Position numbers and translations under genes: made by a program
Notes under the pieces: model-generated
Databases searched by the model: none
What the model was told of the DNA's origin: nothing
The model's input: only the letters and a program-made list of their open reading frames with translations
Shown: positions 7,125 through 15,307 of the stretch, piece after piece
Layout of the letters: every line of letters begins with the position of its first letter
Numbering within the stretch: the first letter of the stretch is position 1
Source: Salinivenus sp.
GTDB taxonomy: Bacteria > Bacteroidota > Rhodothermia > Rhodothermales > Salinibacteraceae
Direction: 5' to 3'
DNA: 64,000 nt
Assembly: GCA_018609755.1 (NCBI GenBank)
Contig: JAHENZ010000222.1
Coordinates: 1 to 64,000, forward strand

Positions 7125-9653
7125 CTACGGACGAACAGGCAGGGGGCCGGAAGCGGCCCGATTGGTAATTCGCAGCCGACGGAGACGCGTGCCGTCCTCG
7201 CGGTTTCGGATGCAGAGCGTGTGGGTCCCGGCTTCCAGCGAAAAGACGACGGGATCCGTGTGAGTGCCGTCGTCGAGGCGACTCACCGGGTCCCACGTCC
7301 ACGTCTCGGTCGTTGCCTCCGGCGCGGGCGTGTGCCAGGCAATTTCGTCTCCGTCGTCCAAGGAAACGTAGAAGGAATTATCGTTCATCGCGGGAGCTCG
7401 CACCTCCCCCCAGAGGATGTACTCTCCGTCCCGAGGCACCGAGAAGGTCCACTCCGCGGCTCCGGGGCCACTGTCCGATGCATCGTTGCCGGGCCCATCC
7501 GGCACGCCGATCCCCGCAGTAGAAGCGGTAGAGGGCGAATCGGCTCGCGCCATCGGTGGCGTGAGCACAGCCTCCGAAAGGGGAAGCGTCTTCGAGAACG
7601 GCGCCGAGGCCTCGGGACGGTCTCCGGTCCCGCGCGGCCTGTACGTTGGACTCGACGTCACGAGCAGCCGGTCGAGTTTGGCGTGCGACTCCCGATAGGC
7701 CACCGTCAGCTGGTGCTCGCCTGCCCCCAGTTCGAATTGGACCGGAGCGTTGTCTGCATCGGCATCGTGCACCTGGTCCCAGTGCCACCGCTCTCCTGGT
7801 CGGATCTCGTTCCACCGGATCCAGCGCCCTTGATTCATGCGAATCCAGAACGAGTCGCTGCCGGTGGATGCGGCGAGGACCCGACCCCACACCCGGTAGG
7901 TGCCCGCTTCAGAAACCGTGAAGGTGTACGAGGCACGACCCTCGGCGGGAGGCGCATCGAGACGGCTCTCGTCCGGGCGGGCCACGACGTGCCGCCACCC
8001 GGCCGAATGCGGACTGTGCGCAACCTCCAGGGGGGACTCGCTGTCCCCATCTTCCGCTTCCACCCAGATCTGGGAGGATGGACGCGTATTCGAGGCGACC
8101 TCCGGTTCCGTTCGAGGATGATAATTCCAGTCGTCCGTCACGACGATACGATCAACGTCGACCTGGTCCTCCCGCGGCCCGAGATGGAGGCGATGACGTC
8201 CCTCCGAGAGGTCGAACGCCACGGGACGTCGGCCCTGATCGGCGTCTCGCACCTGCACCCAGTGCCACGCGTCCCCCTGCTCAATGCCGTTCCATCGAAT
8301 CCAGCGGGTACTGTCCATGCGCACCCAAAAGGAGTTGTGGTCGTCGGACGGCACCCGCACGCGCGCCCACACCACGTGCCGACCGGCGCTCTCCACGTCA
8401 AACGTGTACGCTCCCCCGTCGGACGTGGGCGGCTGATCCAGAGAGGCGCGCTCCGTCACGGTAAGGTACGAGCCCTCCGACGCCGCCCCATCCGTTTCTG
8501 TGACGAAGGCCGACGGGAGGTGCCCCTGCTCCGCCTCCAGTTCGTACTGGTGCCCTTGATCCTGCTCGTCCGAATCGGGTCCCACCTGCACGATCGAAAC
8601 GGCCGTGAGGAGAACCGCCCCGAGACCGCCACAGAGCACGATCTCTCGCCGCGTGAGCCCCCGCCGCGGCCCCGACGATTTCAGAAGAGCACGCATTCGC
8701 GACTTGAACTGGCGCCCGGCGTCGAGGGCCACCGCATCGACTGGAACGGGCCCCCTGCGGAGCGTTTTGGTCACCGCCAGCAGCTGTTCGGCGTATTCCC
8801 AGGAGGCCACGCCACTGCGGAGCACCACGTCATCGCAGGCTCGTTCCTGAGCGGCCGTCGCGTTCGCCGCGGCCCGCCACACCAGCGGATTGGGCCAGAA
8901 ACAAGCCCGAGCCACCCGGCTCAGCACGTGCGTGAGCGCGTCCCACCGCTTGACGTGGGCCATCTCGTGCAGCAAGACGGACCGCAGGCGCGCCCTCGAC
9001 CAGTCCGACGCCCCCGCGGGCAGCAACACAACCGGTGCCCACATCCCCCAGACGGTCGGTACTCGCGCCCGGCGGCTGCACCGCACCGAGACCGATCGGG
9101 TGAGGTCAAGACGGTCAGTCAGTCGATCGACGAGAGCATTACAATCCAACGCCGTGGTGCAGCGCCGCCAGTGCCAAAGCGTAACCATCCCGACCCCGAG
9201 TCGCCCGAGCAGGAGGAAGGCCCCGCCAGCCCACACCAACAGGAAGGCCGGAGCGCCCCAACGTGCGCCCCAATGGAGCAGCGCCTGCCAGTGGATCTGA
9301 TCGGCGGCTGCGGAGCGAGTGCCCCCCGCCCCCATCCCCGTCTGCGCGCTCGCCTCAGCGGCGTCCTCCTCGCCGAAGGGTGTCGACATAGCGGAGGTGG
9401 AGGACAGCGCCCCGTCGAGAAAGGTCTCGCTCCGGGCCGGAGACGAATCCAGCGTCAGATCGACCGTCCACCCCGGAACGACCTGGCCTCCCAGCGGAAG
9501 GCAAAGCAATACCACCAGCGCCGTCGTCCAAACTGCATGGGAAACGGCGGCCGGCTCCTCGCCCACGCTCCGAACCAATCCCCAGGCGAGGACGAGAATC
9601 ACCGTTCCATGCAAAAAGATGTAAGCACCTACTCGGAGTGCTACGTCAGTCAT
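7125..9653 (-). CDS. BlaR1/MecR1-like M56 peptidase sensor with three C-terminal jelly-roll-like repeats
   Basis: This 842-residue protein starts with a BlaR1-type membrane domain. Helices lie around residues 10-28, 40-55 and 135-155, the zinc-peptidase motif HEMAH is at 229-233, a possible third ligand Glu is near 270, and a last helix spans about 341-356. In BlaR1 the following region is an extracytoplasmic penicillin-binding sensor. Here it is replaced by three repeats (about 368-515, 535-680 and 690-842) with motifs like SFWVRMDS and WIRWN, resembling CBM6/CBM35 or malectin-like beta-sandwiches. By analogy, ligand binding would activate cleavage of the BlaI-like repressor whose gene overlaps it by 8 bp. 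The ligand, perhaps a glycan, is inferred. Confidence 0.8.
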   Translation of the reverse strand: MTDVALRVGAYIFLHGTVILVLAWGLVRSVGEEPAAVSHAVWTTALVVLLCLPLGGQVVPGWTVDLTLDSSPARSETFLDGALSSTSAMSTPFGEEDAAEASAQTGMGAGGTRSAAADQIHWQALLHWGARWGAPAFLLVWAGGAFLLLGRLGVGMVTLWHWRRCTTALDCNALVDRLTDRLDLTRSVSVRCSRRARVPTVWGMWAPVVLLPAGASDWSRARLRSVLLHEMAHVKRWDALTHVLSRVARACFWPNPLVWRAAANATAAQERACDDVVLRSGVASWEYAEQLLAVTKTLRRGPVPVDAVALDAGRQFKSRMRALLKSSGPRRGLTRREIVLCGGLGAVLLTAVSIVQVGPDSDEQDQGHQYELEAEQGHLPSAFVTETDGAASEGSYLTVTERASLDQPPTSDGGAYTFDVESAGRHVVWARVRVPSDDHNSFWVRMDSTRWIRWNGIEQGDAWHWVQVRDADQGRRPVAFDLSEGRHRLHLGPREDQVDVDRIVVTDDWNYHPRTEPEVASNTRPSSQIWVEAEDGDSESPLEVAHSPHSAGWRHVVARPDESRLDAPPAEGRASYTFTVSEAGTYRVWGRVLAASTGSDSFWIRMNQGRWIRWNEIRPGERWHWDQVHDADADNAPVQFELGAGEHQLTVAYRESHAKLDRLLVTSSPTYRPRGTGDRPEASAPFSKTLPLSEAVLTPPMARADSPSTASTAGIGVPDGPGNDASDSGPGAAEWTFSVPRDGEYILWGEVRAPAMNDNSFYVSLDDGDEIAWHTPAPEATTETWTWDPVSRLDDGTHTDPVVFSLEAGTHTLCIRNREDGTRLRRLRITNRAASGPLPVRP

Positions 9654-10044
9654 TCGCTGCGTCTTCGTCTTTTGCCTGCTCGATCCAGGCCTCCAAGTCC
9701 GCGATGTCCTCGTCGCTCAAATCCTCAGACGACATGTTCAGAAGTGTCAGCAACACCTCGGAAGGCGCTCCGGAAAAGTACGTGCGAACCAGGTGCCCCA
9801 GCGCCGATCGCTTCGCCTCCTCACGGGGAATTTCGGGTCTGTATATGTAGCGACGGCCCTCCTGTCGATGATTGAGATAGCCCTTGTCTTCCAGCTTGGC
9901 CATCGCCACACGAACGGCGTGATAATCGGGCGTGTCCGGAAGCTCTTCCTGCACGTCTGCGACGCTGGCTTCCCCGATCCTGTAGACTGCTTCCATGATC
10001 TGACGCTCGCGTCGGCTGAGTTGCGTTTGAAAGGGAGGATCCAT
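9646..10044 (-). CDS. BlaI/MecI-type winged-helix repressor
   Basis: This 132-residue protein begins with LSRRERQIMEAVYRIGEASVADV, the typical start of BlaI/CopY repressors. The winged helix (VRVAMAKLEDKGYLNHRQEG...) follows, then a C-terminal dimerisation helix region. BlaI repressors bind dyads at their own promoter and are inactivated by cleavage by a BlaR1-type peptidase. The gene overlaps the M56 gene by 8 bp, so the two are surely cotranscribed and translationally coupled. Autoregulation through the AT-rich region upstream of 10044 is likely. Confidence 0.88.
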   Translation of the reverse strand: MDPPFQTQLSRRERQIMEAVYRIGEASVADVQEELPDTPDYHAVRVAMAKLEDKGYLNHRQEGRRYIYRPEIPREEAKRSALGHLVRTYFSGAPSEVLLTLLNMSSEDLSDEDIADLEAWIEQAKDEDAAND

Positions 10045-10192
10045 AGAAGTGACGGTGAATTTATTATTTCATCTTTGATTAAAGAGTAAGGGTCGTCGAT
10101 AGAAATTCCAAGTTGATTGGAGGCTCGATTCGCAACCTTTCAGATCGCCGGCTGTTTTGGTGAAGAAATATTTTCACAGAGCTTCATCCTTT
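10045..10192. promoter_or_regulatory. AT-rich divergent promoter region of the blaI-like and beta-barrel genes
   Basis: The 148 bp between the divergent starts include a markedly AT-rich block at about 10058-10092 in otherwise GC-rich DNA. It probably holds promoters for both genes and the repressor operator. I could not pick a clear BlaI-type dyad by eye. Confidence 0.4.
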
Positions 10193-11506
10193 ATGGTTCC
10201 TTCCAATCCTGGTCAACAAGAGGGTGCCCTTTCCTTCTGCTTGTTTCTCAGCGTGCTCCTTCTGGCCGTTCCCCTCGGCCATTCTCATTCGTCTCACGCC
10301 CAGGATGCTCCTCCAGCCGACACCGATAGCCTACGCCCTCTCGATCGACTCGCCCGTGTGTATCTCGATTGCGACCGGTGCGACGAGCAGTACTTGCGTC
10401 GCAATCTTACGTTCGTCAGCTACGTCCGCGATCGCAAGCAGGCCGACATTCACCTCCTCACGACCTCTCGCTCGACGGGCGGCGGGGGGCGCTCATACCG
10501 GATGGATTTCATCGGCCGGGGCCCCTTTAACGGACTGCGATACGAACTCGACTACAATGCCCCTCCGACCTTTACCGACGACGAGCGGCGCCAAGGCTTC
10601 GCGGAAAAGGTGCGACTGGGCCTCATTCCCTTCGTTTCCCACACGCCTGCCGGCGATCGCCTGAGTGTGTCCTACGACGACACTGACACGACCTCGTCCT
10701 CCCGCACAGCGGAAGAAGATCCCTGGAACCGGTGGGTCTTTGAGATCGGAGGCTCCGGAGATATTGGACTAGAGGAATCCGAGCAGGAGTACGAGATTGA
10801 AGGCAACGTGGGAGCCGAACGCGTCACGGAGGCCTGGAAGCTGGAATTTGAGTTCGAAAGTGAATACGAGCTCGACGTGTTCAAACGAGACACGACCGAA
10901 ATCCGAAGCTCGTCCCGCAACACCGACCTTGACGCGGACGTCGTAAAGAGCCTCGGTCCCCACTGGGGTGCAGGAATCTCCGGAACGGCCTTCTCCCGCT
11001 CCTTCATCAACACGGACTTGGCCGTGCGGCTAACGCCCGCCGTCGAGTACAATGTATTTCCCTACTCGATGTCCGACCAGCGGGAGCTCACGTTCACCTA
11101 TCGCGTCGGCCCCGAGTACCGCGACTATCAGGAAGTAACCATTTTCGGAAAGCGCAACGAGTTTCTGGTCCAGCAATCCCTGAATGTCCGTCTCAACCTC
11201 AATCGGCCCTGGGGCTCGATCTTTACGAGCGTCGAAGGGGCTCACTTCTTTCACGACCTTTCGAAGGGCCGCGTAGAGTTCTTCACGGGCCTGAAGGTGC
11301 AGCTGGTCAAGGGCTTATCCGTCTTCGGCCGATTCAATGCCGAATACATCCAGGACCAACTGTACCTCCCCGCCGGGGAAACCTCACTCGATGAGGTTCT
11401 CCTTCGCCGCCAAGAGCTTGCAACGAACTTCGAGATTGACGCGTCGATTGGTCTGTCGTACACCTTCGGCTCCATCTACAACAACGCCGTAAATACCCGA
11501 CTGTAG
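10193..11506 (+). CDS. Secreted protein with predicted outer-membrane beta-barrel
   Basis: This 437-residue protein has a signal peptide (hydrophobic stretch LFLSVLLLAVPLGHS, cleavage likely before QDAPP). Next comes a small domain with YLDCDRCDEQYLRRNL, then alternating amphipathic strands with periodic aromatic residues through the rest, ending in a strand with SYTFGSIYNN. It fits a barrel or large beta-sheet protein of the outer membrane. The CDRC motif and following VRDRKQADIHLL look like a conserved domain I cannot name. A TTG at 10157 is an alternative start; ATG 10193 is preferred. Divergent from the blaI-like gene, it could be a target of that repressor. Confidence 0.65.
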   Translation: MVPSNPGQQEGALSFCLFLSVLLLAVPLGHSHSSHAQDAPPADTDSLRPLDRLARVYLDCDRCDEQYLRRNLTFVSYVRDRKQADIHLLTTSRSTGGGGRSYRMDFIGRGPFNGLRYELDYNAPPTFTDDERRQGFAEKVRLGLIPFVSHTPAGDRLSVSYDDTDTTSSSRTAEEDPWNRWVFEIGGSGDIGLEESEQEYEIEGNVGAERVTEAWKLEFEFESEYELDVFKRDTTEIRSSSRNTDLDADVVKSLGPHWGAGISGTAFSRSFINTDLAVRLTPAVEYNVFPYSMSDQRELTFTYRVGPEYRDYQEVTIFGKRNEFLVQQSLNVRLNLNRPWGSIFTSVEGAHFFHDLSKGRVEFFTGLKVQLVKGLSVFGRFNAEYIQDQLYLPAGETSLDEVLLRRQELATNFEIDASIGLSYTFGSIYNNAVNTRL

Positions 11507-11636
11507 CCTCTGCTCGCGGTCTGCTTTCGGAGGCCTGGGATCTCCTTCGTCCGATGGCTGCAAGAAGAGTAGCAGATGTGCTTCCCGACATCCCCCTGCC
11601 GCGGATAGATCTCTCTTTCGAATTCCGCCTCCGGCG

Positions 11637-12695
11637 TCAGTGACTCGGAATCGAAGTGGCCGGCGGCAGGTTCGGGAGCAGATCCACGGCCCCGAACGTT
11701 TCTACGCTCATCCAGACGACGAAAACGAAGTAGATGGCAATGAGCCCCCAGGCCTCGGTGGTCGTGAGCACCATGTGCGTTCGCATCATCAGAAAGACGA
11801 TGAGGGTGGCGAGGGTCAGTACGCCCATCATGGGCGCGCTCACTGAGTAGTTGACGACCGCGGTGCCCGCCACCAGGACCCCGGCAGGGATACACACCAG
11901 AAGATCAAAGACGTTGCTGCCCAGTACGTTGGCGACGCTCGTCACGGCCTTTCCGGCGCGGGCAGCCCGGACACTCACGAACGCATCCGGCACGGACGTC
12001 CCGGCGGCCACCACTGTGATGCCCCACAGGAAGCTCGGCGTGTTGAAGGCGTTCCCCAGGCCGATGGCCGCCCGTACCAGTCCCTCCACCCCCACCAGAA
12101 TAACGAGCAGCGAGGCGAGCAGGACGCCCCACTGCTTCACGGGAGAGACCTGATTCGGCACGTCCTCCGCCGTGTGATCCATCGTGTCCTGGTACTGGAG
12201 GTACACGTAAAACAGGTACAGCGCAAGCGGAAACAGCACGAGGCCCCGCGTCACCTCTCCCGTGATCGCCCCGTTGGCATTCTCCACCGGATTGTAAATC
12301 ACGGCGAACGAAAACATCAGGAGTAGCGCCGCGATCGAGATCAAGTAGAACTGGATCTCTTTATAGACCAGGTCGCGGGTCGAGACGAGCTTTTCGTCGG
12401 ACCAGATCCCCGCCAGCGCCGGAATCATGAGCACGTTAAAGAGCGCAGACCCCACGATTGCCGCCACGCCCAACTCAAATTCGCCGTGGAGGAGAGTTGC
12501 GAGCACCGCGGTGGACAACTCCGGAAAGCTCGACCCCACGGCCAGTACGACCGCCCCTTGCACGAGCGGCGGAAGCTCGTAGTACACGGACAACTGCTCG
12601 CTGGAGGATTCGAGCCACTCGCTCCCTTTCCACACGACGGCCGTGGCGAGAATGGCGAGGCCCAGGTAGGCCGACACCTGTACAAAGAGACTCAT
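11637..12695 (-). CDS. Na+/Ca2+ exchanger family (CaCA) antiporter
   Basis: This 352-residue integral membrane protein has two copies of the CaCA alpha-repeat, the ion-binding core. They are GSSFPELSTAV around residues 55-65 and GTSVPDAFVSV with LGSNVFDLLV in the second half. About ten hydrophobic helices surround a loop near the middle. The second repeat has Asp where Glu is typical, which may alter ion preference. Family members exchange Na+ or H+ for Ca2+. A related exchanger lies upstream on the same strand, with a 191 bp gap. Confidence 0.85.
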   Translation of the reverse strand: MSLFVQVSAYLGLAILATAVVWKGSEWLESSSEQLSVYYELPPLVQGAVVLAVGSSFPELSTAVLATLLHGEFELGVAAIVGSALFNVLMIPALAGIWSDEKLVSTRDLVYKEIQFYLISIAALLLMFSFAVIYNPVENANGAITGEVTRGLVLFPLALYLFYVYLQYQDTMDHTAEDVPNQVSPVKQWGVLLASLLVILVGVEGLVRAAIGLGNAFNTPSFLWGITVVAAGTSVPDAFVSVRAARAGKAVTSVANVLGSNVFDLLVCIPAGVLVAGTAVVNYSVSAPMMGVLTLATLIVFLMMRTHMVLTTTEAWGLIAIYFVFVVWMSVETFGAVDLLPNLPPATSIPSH

Positions 12696-12886
12696 GTGCG
12701 TCGGGCGACGAGGTGAAAATCAGCGGAGACGCTGGACGCTCAGAAGCCCGGCGTCGCCGGGAAGCGGGAAACCGAACAGGCTCACGAACCGATGATACGG
12801 AGCGGAGTTCACGAAACGGCGGGCTCGATGCAGAAATTTTGAAATTCTCTCGATCGCGCTCGCAGAGGACATTGACTCAGGCTGCC

Positions 12887-13828
12887 CTACAGCACCATGA
12901 GAGAGCAGACGTAGCCGACGTAACAGACCAAAAGGAAGGCCCCCTCAGCGCGACTGAGGGTCCAATCGGACCGGAAGAGGGGAAGAATGATGACGGCCGT
13001 GCTCACCATCACTGCCGCATCGATCCAGCTCAGGGTCTGGGTGGACAGGGGCTGGACGAGCACCGTGACTCCCAGGATGCCGAGAACGTTGAAGATGCTG
13101 GATCCGACCGCATTGCCCACCGCAATGTCCCCTTCGCCTCGCCGTGCCGCCACGACGGAGGTCGCAAGCTCCGGCAGGCTCGTGCCCACGGCTACGATTG
13201 TGAGGCCGATGACGATGGGCCCGACGCCCATCGTTTGTGCAATCGCGACGGCGCCCTCCACCAATACGTGTGCCCCCACGACGAGCCCGCCGATCCCGAG
13301 GCCGAGCAGCCCCACGTCTACAATCAGGGAGTGCTTCTGGGAAATCCCCTCGTCAAACTCCGTCTGGACCGCTCCGGGTTCATCCTGGGCCGCCCAAAGA
13401 TTGTAGACCACGTACGCTACGATGCTCGTTACGAGGAGCAGTCCATCGACGCGTCCGAGCATGCCGTCGAGAATGAGCCCGACGAAGGCAAGCGAGACCA
13501 CAATCAGAATGGGACTGTCGACCCTAACGACCTGTGCCTGCACGGTCAGAGGCCGGGTGAGGGCCGCTACCCCCAGAATGAGCGCGATGTTGCCGATGTT
13601 GGACCCCACCACGTTGCCGAGGGCGATGTCGCCGCTCCCACGAAGCGCTGCCTGCACGCCCACCACCAGCTCCGGCAGGCTCGTGCCAATCGAGACGATC
13701 GTCAGCCCAATGACCAACGGTGAGAGTCCCACCCGACGTGCCAACGACGACGCCCCGTACACCAGGCCCTCAGCCGCGGCCGTCAGAACGACAAAGCCGC
13801 CAATGATCTGAAGAACAGACGTAAACAT
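12887..13828 (-). CDS. Calcium/sodium antiporter (YrbG-like)
   Basis: This 313-residue membrane protein is a compact CaCA family member of about the usual YrbG length. Both alpha-repeats are canonical: [11 protein letters not shown] followed by [15 protein letters not shown], and [11 protein letters not shown] followed by [15 protein letters not shown]. It likely extrudes Ca2+ (or takes up Na+) across the inner membrane. It precedes a second, more divergent exchanger on the same strand; two tandem exchangers fit ion homeostasis in a high-salt lifestyle. Confidence 0.9.
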   Translation of the reverse strand: MFTSVLQIIGGFVVLTAAAEGLVYGASSLARRVGLSPLVIGLTIVSIGTSLPELVVGVQAALRGSGDIALGNVVGSNIGNIALILGVAALTRPLTVQAQVVRVDSPILIVVSLAFVGLILDGMLGRVDGLLLVTSIVAYVVYNLWAAQDEPGAVQTEFDEGISQKHSLIVDVGLLGLGIGGLVVGAHVLVEGAVAIAQTMGVGPIVIGLTIVAVGTSLPELATSVVAARRGEGDIAVGNAVGSSIFNVLGILGVTVLVQPLSTQTLSWIDAAVMVSTAVIILPLFRSDWTLSRAEGAFLLVCYVGYVCSLMVL

Positions 13829-14165
13829 GCCCCTCTGCGAGTGGCGCCGGAAGAAATAAAAGGCCCTAACATACTGGCAGTAATAACTAGAAAACCTCTC
13901 TCGACATTCCAGACCATCTAGAGGGCCTTGACCGACATGGGTTAGGTTTTGTTATCAAGAACCAGCCTCACTACGAGAGGCAATCCGACGGGTTCACCGC
14001 CCGCATCCCTCTCAACTGGAAACTGATCTCGCATTTACCAGCCCGTAACGTCTCTTCCTAAACTCTCCGACGCTGCCCCTCTATCATACGACGTTCTTTC
14101 AAAGTAGAGGCACTGACGCCTCTCCTGTGCTCGATTTCATTCCCAGTGTGCCCTCCCCCTGCAGC
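13829..14165. other. Intergenic region, 337 bp, with interleaved inverted repeats
   Basis: This lies between divergent genes (antiporter on minus, porin on plus). It contains AAGGCCCT (13860-13867) paired with AGGGCCTT (13922-13929), and AAAACCT (13891-13897) paired with AGGTTTT (13944-13950), with flanking TAATAAC/GTTAT similarity. The pairs are interleaved rather than nested. No coding frame is credible. Confidence 0.45.
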
Positions 14166-15194
14166 ATGTCGTCTCCCCATTCCCGCCTTGGACGCCCTCT
14201 CCTTTTCGTCACCGTACTCCTCATCGCGATGGGCGTCCCTCAGCTTGCCTCCGCCCAATCGACAGACGACGGAGGCACAGTGTCGGTGGGCGGCGGAGAC
14301 CTGTTGACAATTGGGGGCCTCCTGCAGACGGATGCCTATCTGGGACGAGCCCCCACCGACGGCTTCCGGGTTCGCTCCACGCGTCTTCGCTTCGGAGGAG
14401 AAGCCGAGTCGCTCCAATACGCCGTGCAGCTCGACTTTACTTCGAGCGCGCCTCTGCTCGATGCCTTTGCTCGCCTTCCCCTGTCGGATCAGCTTCGAGT
14501 CACGGCCGGCATTTTCAAGACGCCGTTCAGCGCGGAGATCCTCACAGGACGGCCGGATCTTCTCTTTGCGGAACGGGCACGGGTGGTCGACAATGTGGCC
14601 CCAAACCGGCAGGCCGGGGTTAGCGTGGCCGGCGCCCTCGTGCCGGATCGCCTCACCGCCACCGTGGGCGCGTTCAACGGCACGCGCGGTCTTCAGCCTC
14701 CTGCCAGCGATCCGCTCCTGTACGTCGGTCGCCTGAACGGGCGCCTGCCCGTGAGTAACGGGCAGCTAACACTCGGCGTCAATGCGGCCTACAGCATCGA
14801 CGACGATACGCCCCTCGCGGCAATGGGCCGGCCATCGTTCTCCGGCCGTCGTCTGCTCTTTGGGGCCGATGCCCGGCTGGAGGTCGATCGGTGGCTGCTG
14901 GCGGGCGAGATTGACGGTGCCTCGTTGAACCCAGACGGCCTCGGGGACGCAAACCGTCCGTTGGGCTTTTACCTCGCCGGTGGGGTGGACGTGAGCGAGG
15001 ACCATCAGATGCTGGTCCGGTTCGATCAGTACGACCCCGACGTTCCCCTGCAGGCCTCGCCCGACGACCAGCTGACGGTGGGCTACAACTACGATCCCAC
15101 CTCGATGCTCCGGTTCCTGGTCAACTACCAGGCGGGGACGAATGATCTGGGCGATGGCTTTTTCACTGCCCGGCTCCAGGTCGCCCTGCGATGA
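14166..15194 (+). CDS. Phosphate-selective porin O/P family outer-membrane protein
   Basis: This 342-residue protein has a signal peptide (RPLLFVTVLLIAMGVPQLASA, cleaved before QSTDD). A beta-barrel pattern follows, with the OprP-like features RVRSTRLRFGGE near the start, GIFKTPFSAE on one strand and a final strand ending ARLQVALR. Such porins form anion channels, sometimes for phosphate or pyrophosphate, though many family members have unknown specificity. The frame extends to a GTG at 14127; ATG 14166 is preferred because the signal peptide starts there. Confidence 0.78.
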   Translation: MSSPHSRLGRPLLFVTVLLIAMGVPQLASAQSTDDGGTVSVGGGDLLTIGGLLQTDAYLGRAPTDGFRVRSTRLRFGGEAESLQYAVQLDFTSSAPLLDAFARLPLSDQLRVTAGIFKTPFSAEILTGRPDLLFAERARVVDNVAPNRQAGVSVAGALVPDRLTATVGAFNGTRGLQPPASDPLLYVGRLNGRLPVSNGQLTLGVNAAYSIDDDTPLAAMGRPSFSGRRLLFGADARLEVDRWLLAGEIDGASLNPDGLGDANRPLGFYLAGGVDVSEDHQMLVRFDQYDPDVPLQASPDDQLTVGYNYDPTSMLRFLVNYQAGTNDLGDGFFTARLQVALR

Positions 15195-15233
15195 GCCGCC
15201 CCTCCCTCTCACGAACATCCTGCCGGGCGACAC

Positions 15234-15258
15234 ACAGTGCGTCGCCCGTATCGAATCG
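15234..15258. terminator. Hairpin between convergent porin and wzc genes
   Basis: CGGGCGAC (15234-15241) pairs with GTCGCCCG (15251-15258) around a 9-base loop. It sits between the convergent stops at 15194 and 15308 and could end transcription from both sides, though no strong T-run is present. Confidence 0.55.
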
Positions 15259-15307
15259 CCGCGTTCGCGCGAGTGACGGGCCTACTATTGTTCGTATGTA
15301 GCCCCCC

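Noticed and set aside
6918..9875. 985-residue plus-strand frame opposite the hydantoinase and M56 genes
   Set aside because: It is rich in Arg, Pro and His with no domain, and lies antisense to two well-supported genes; long antisense frames are common in GC-rich DNA.
12458..13723. 421-residue plus-strand frame opposite the two exchangers
   Set aside because: Antisense shadow of conserved membrane proteins; composition is Arg/Asp/Pro-rich without a fold.
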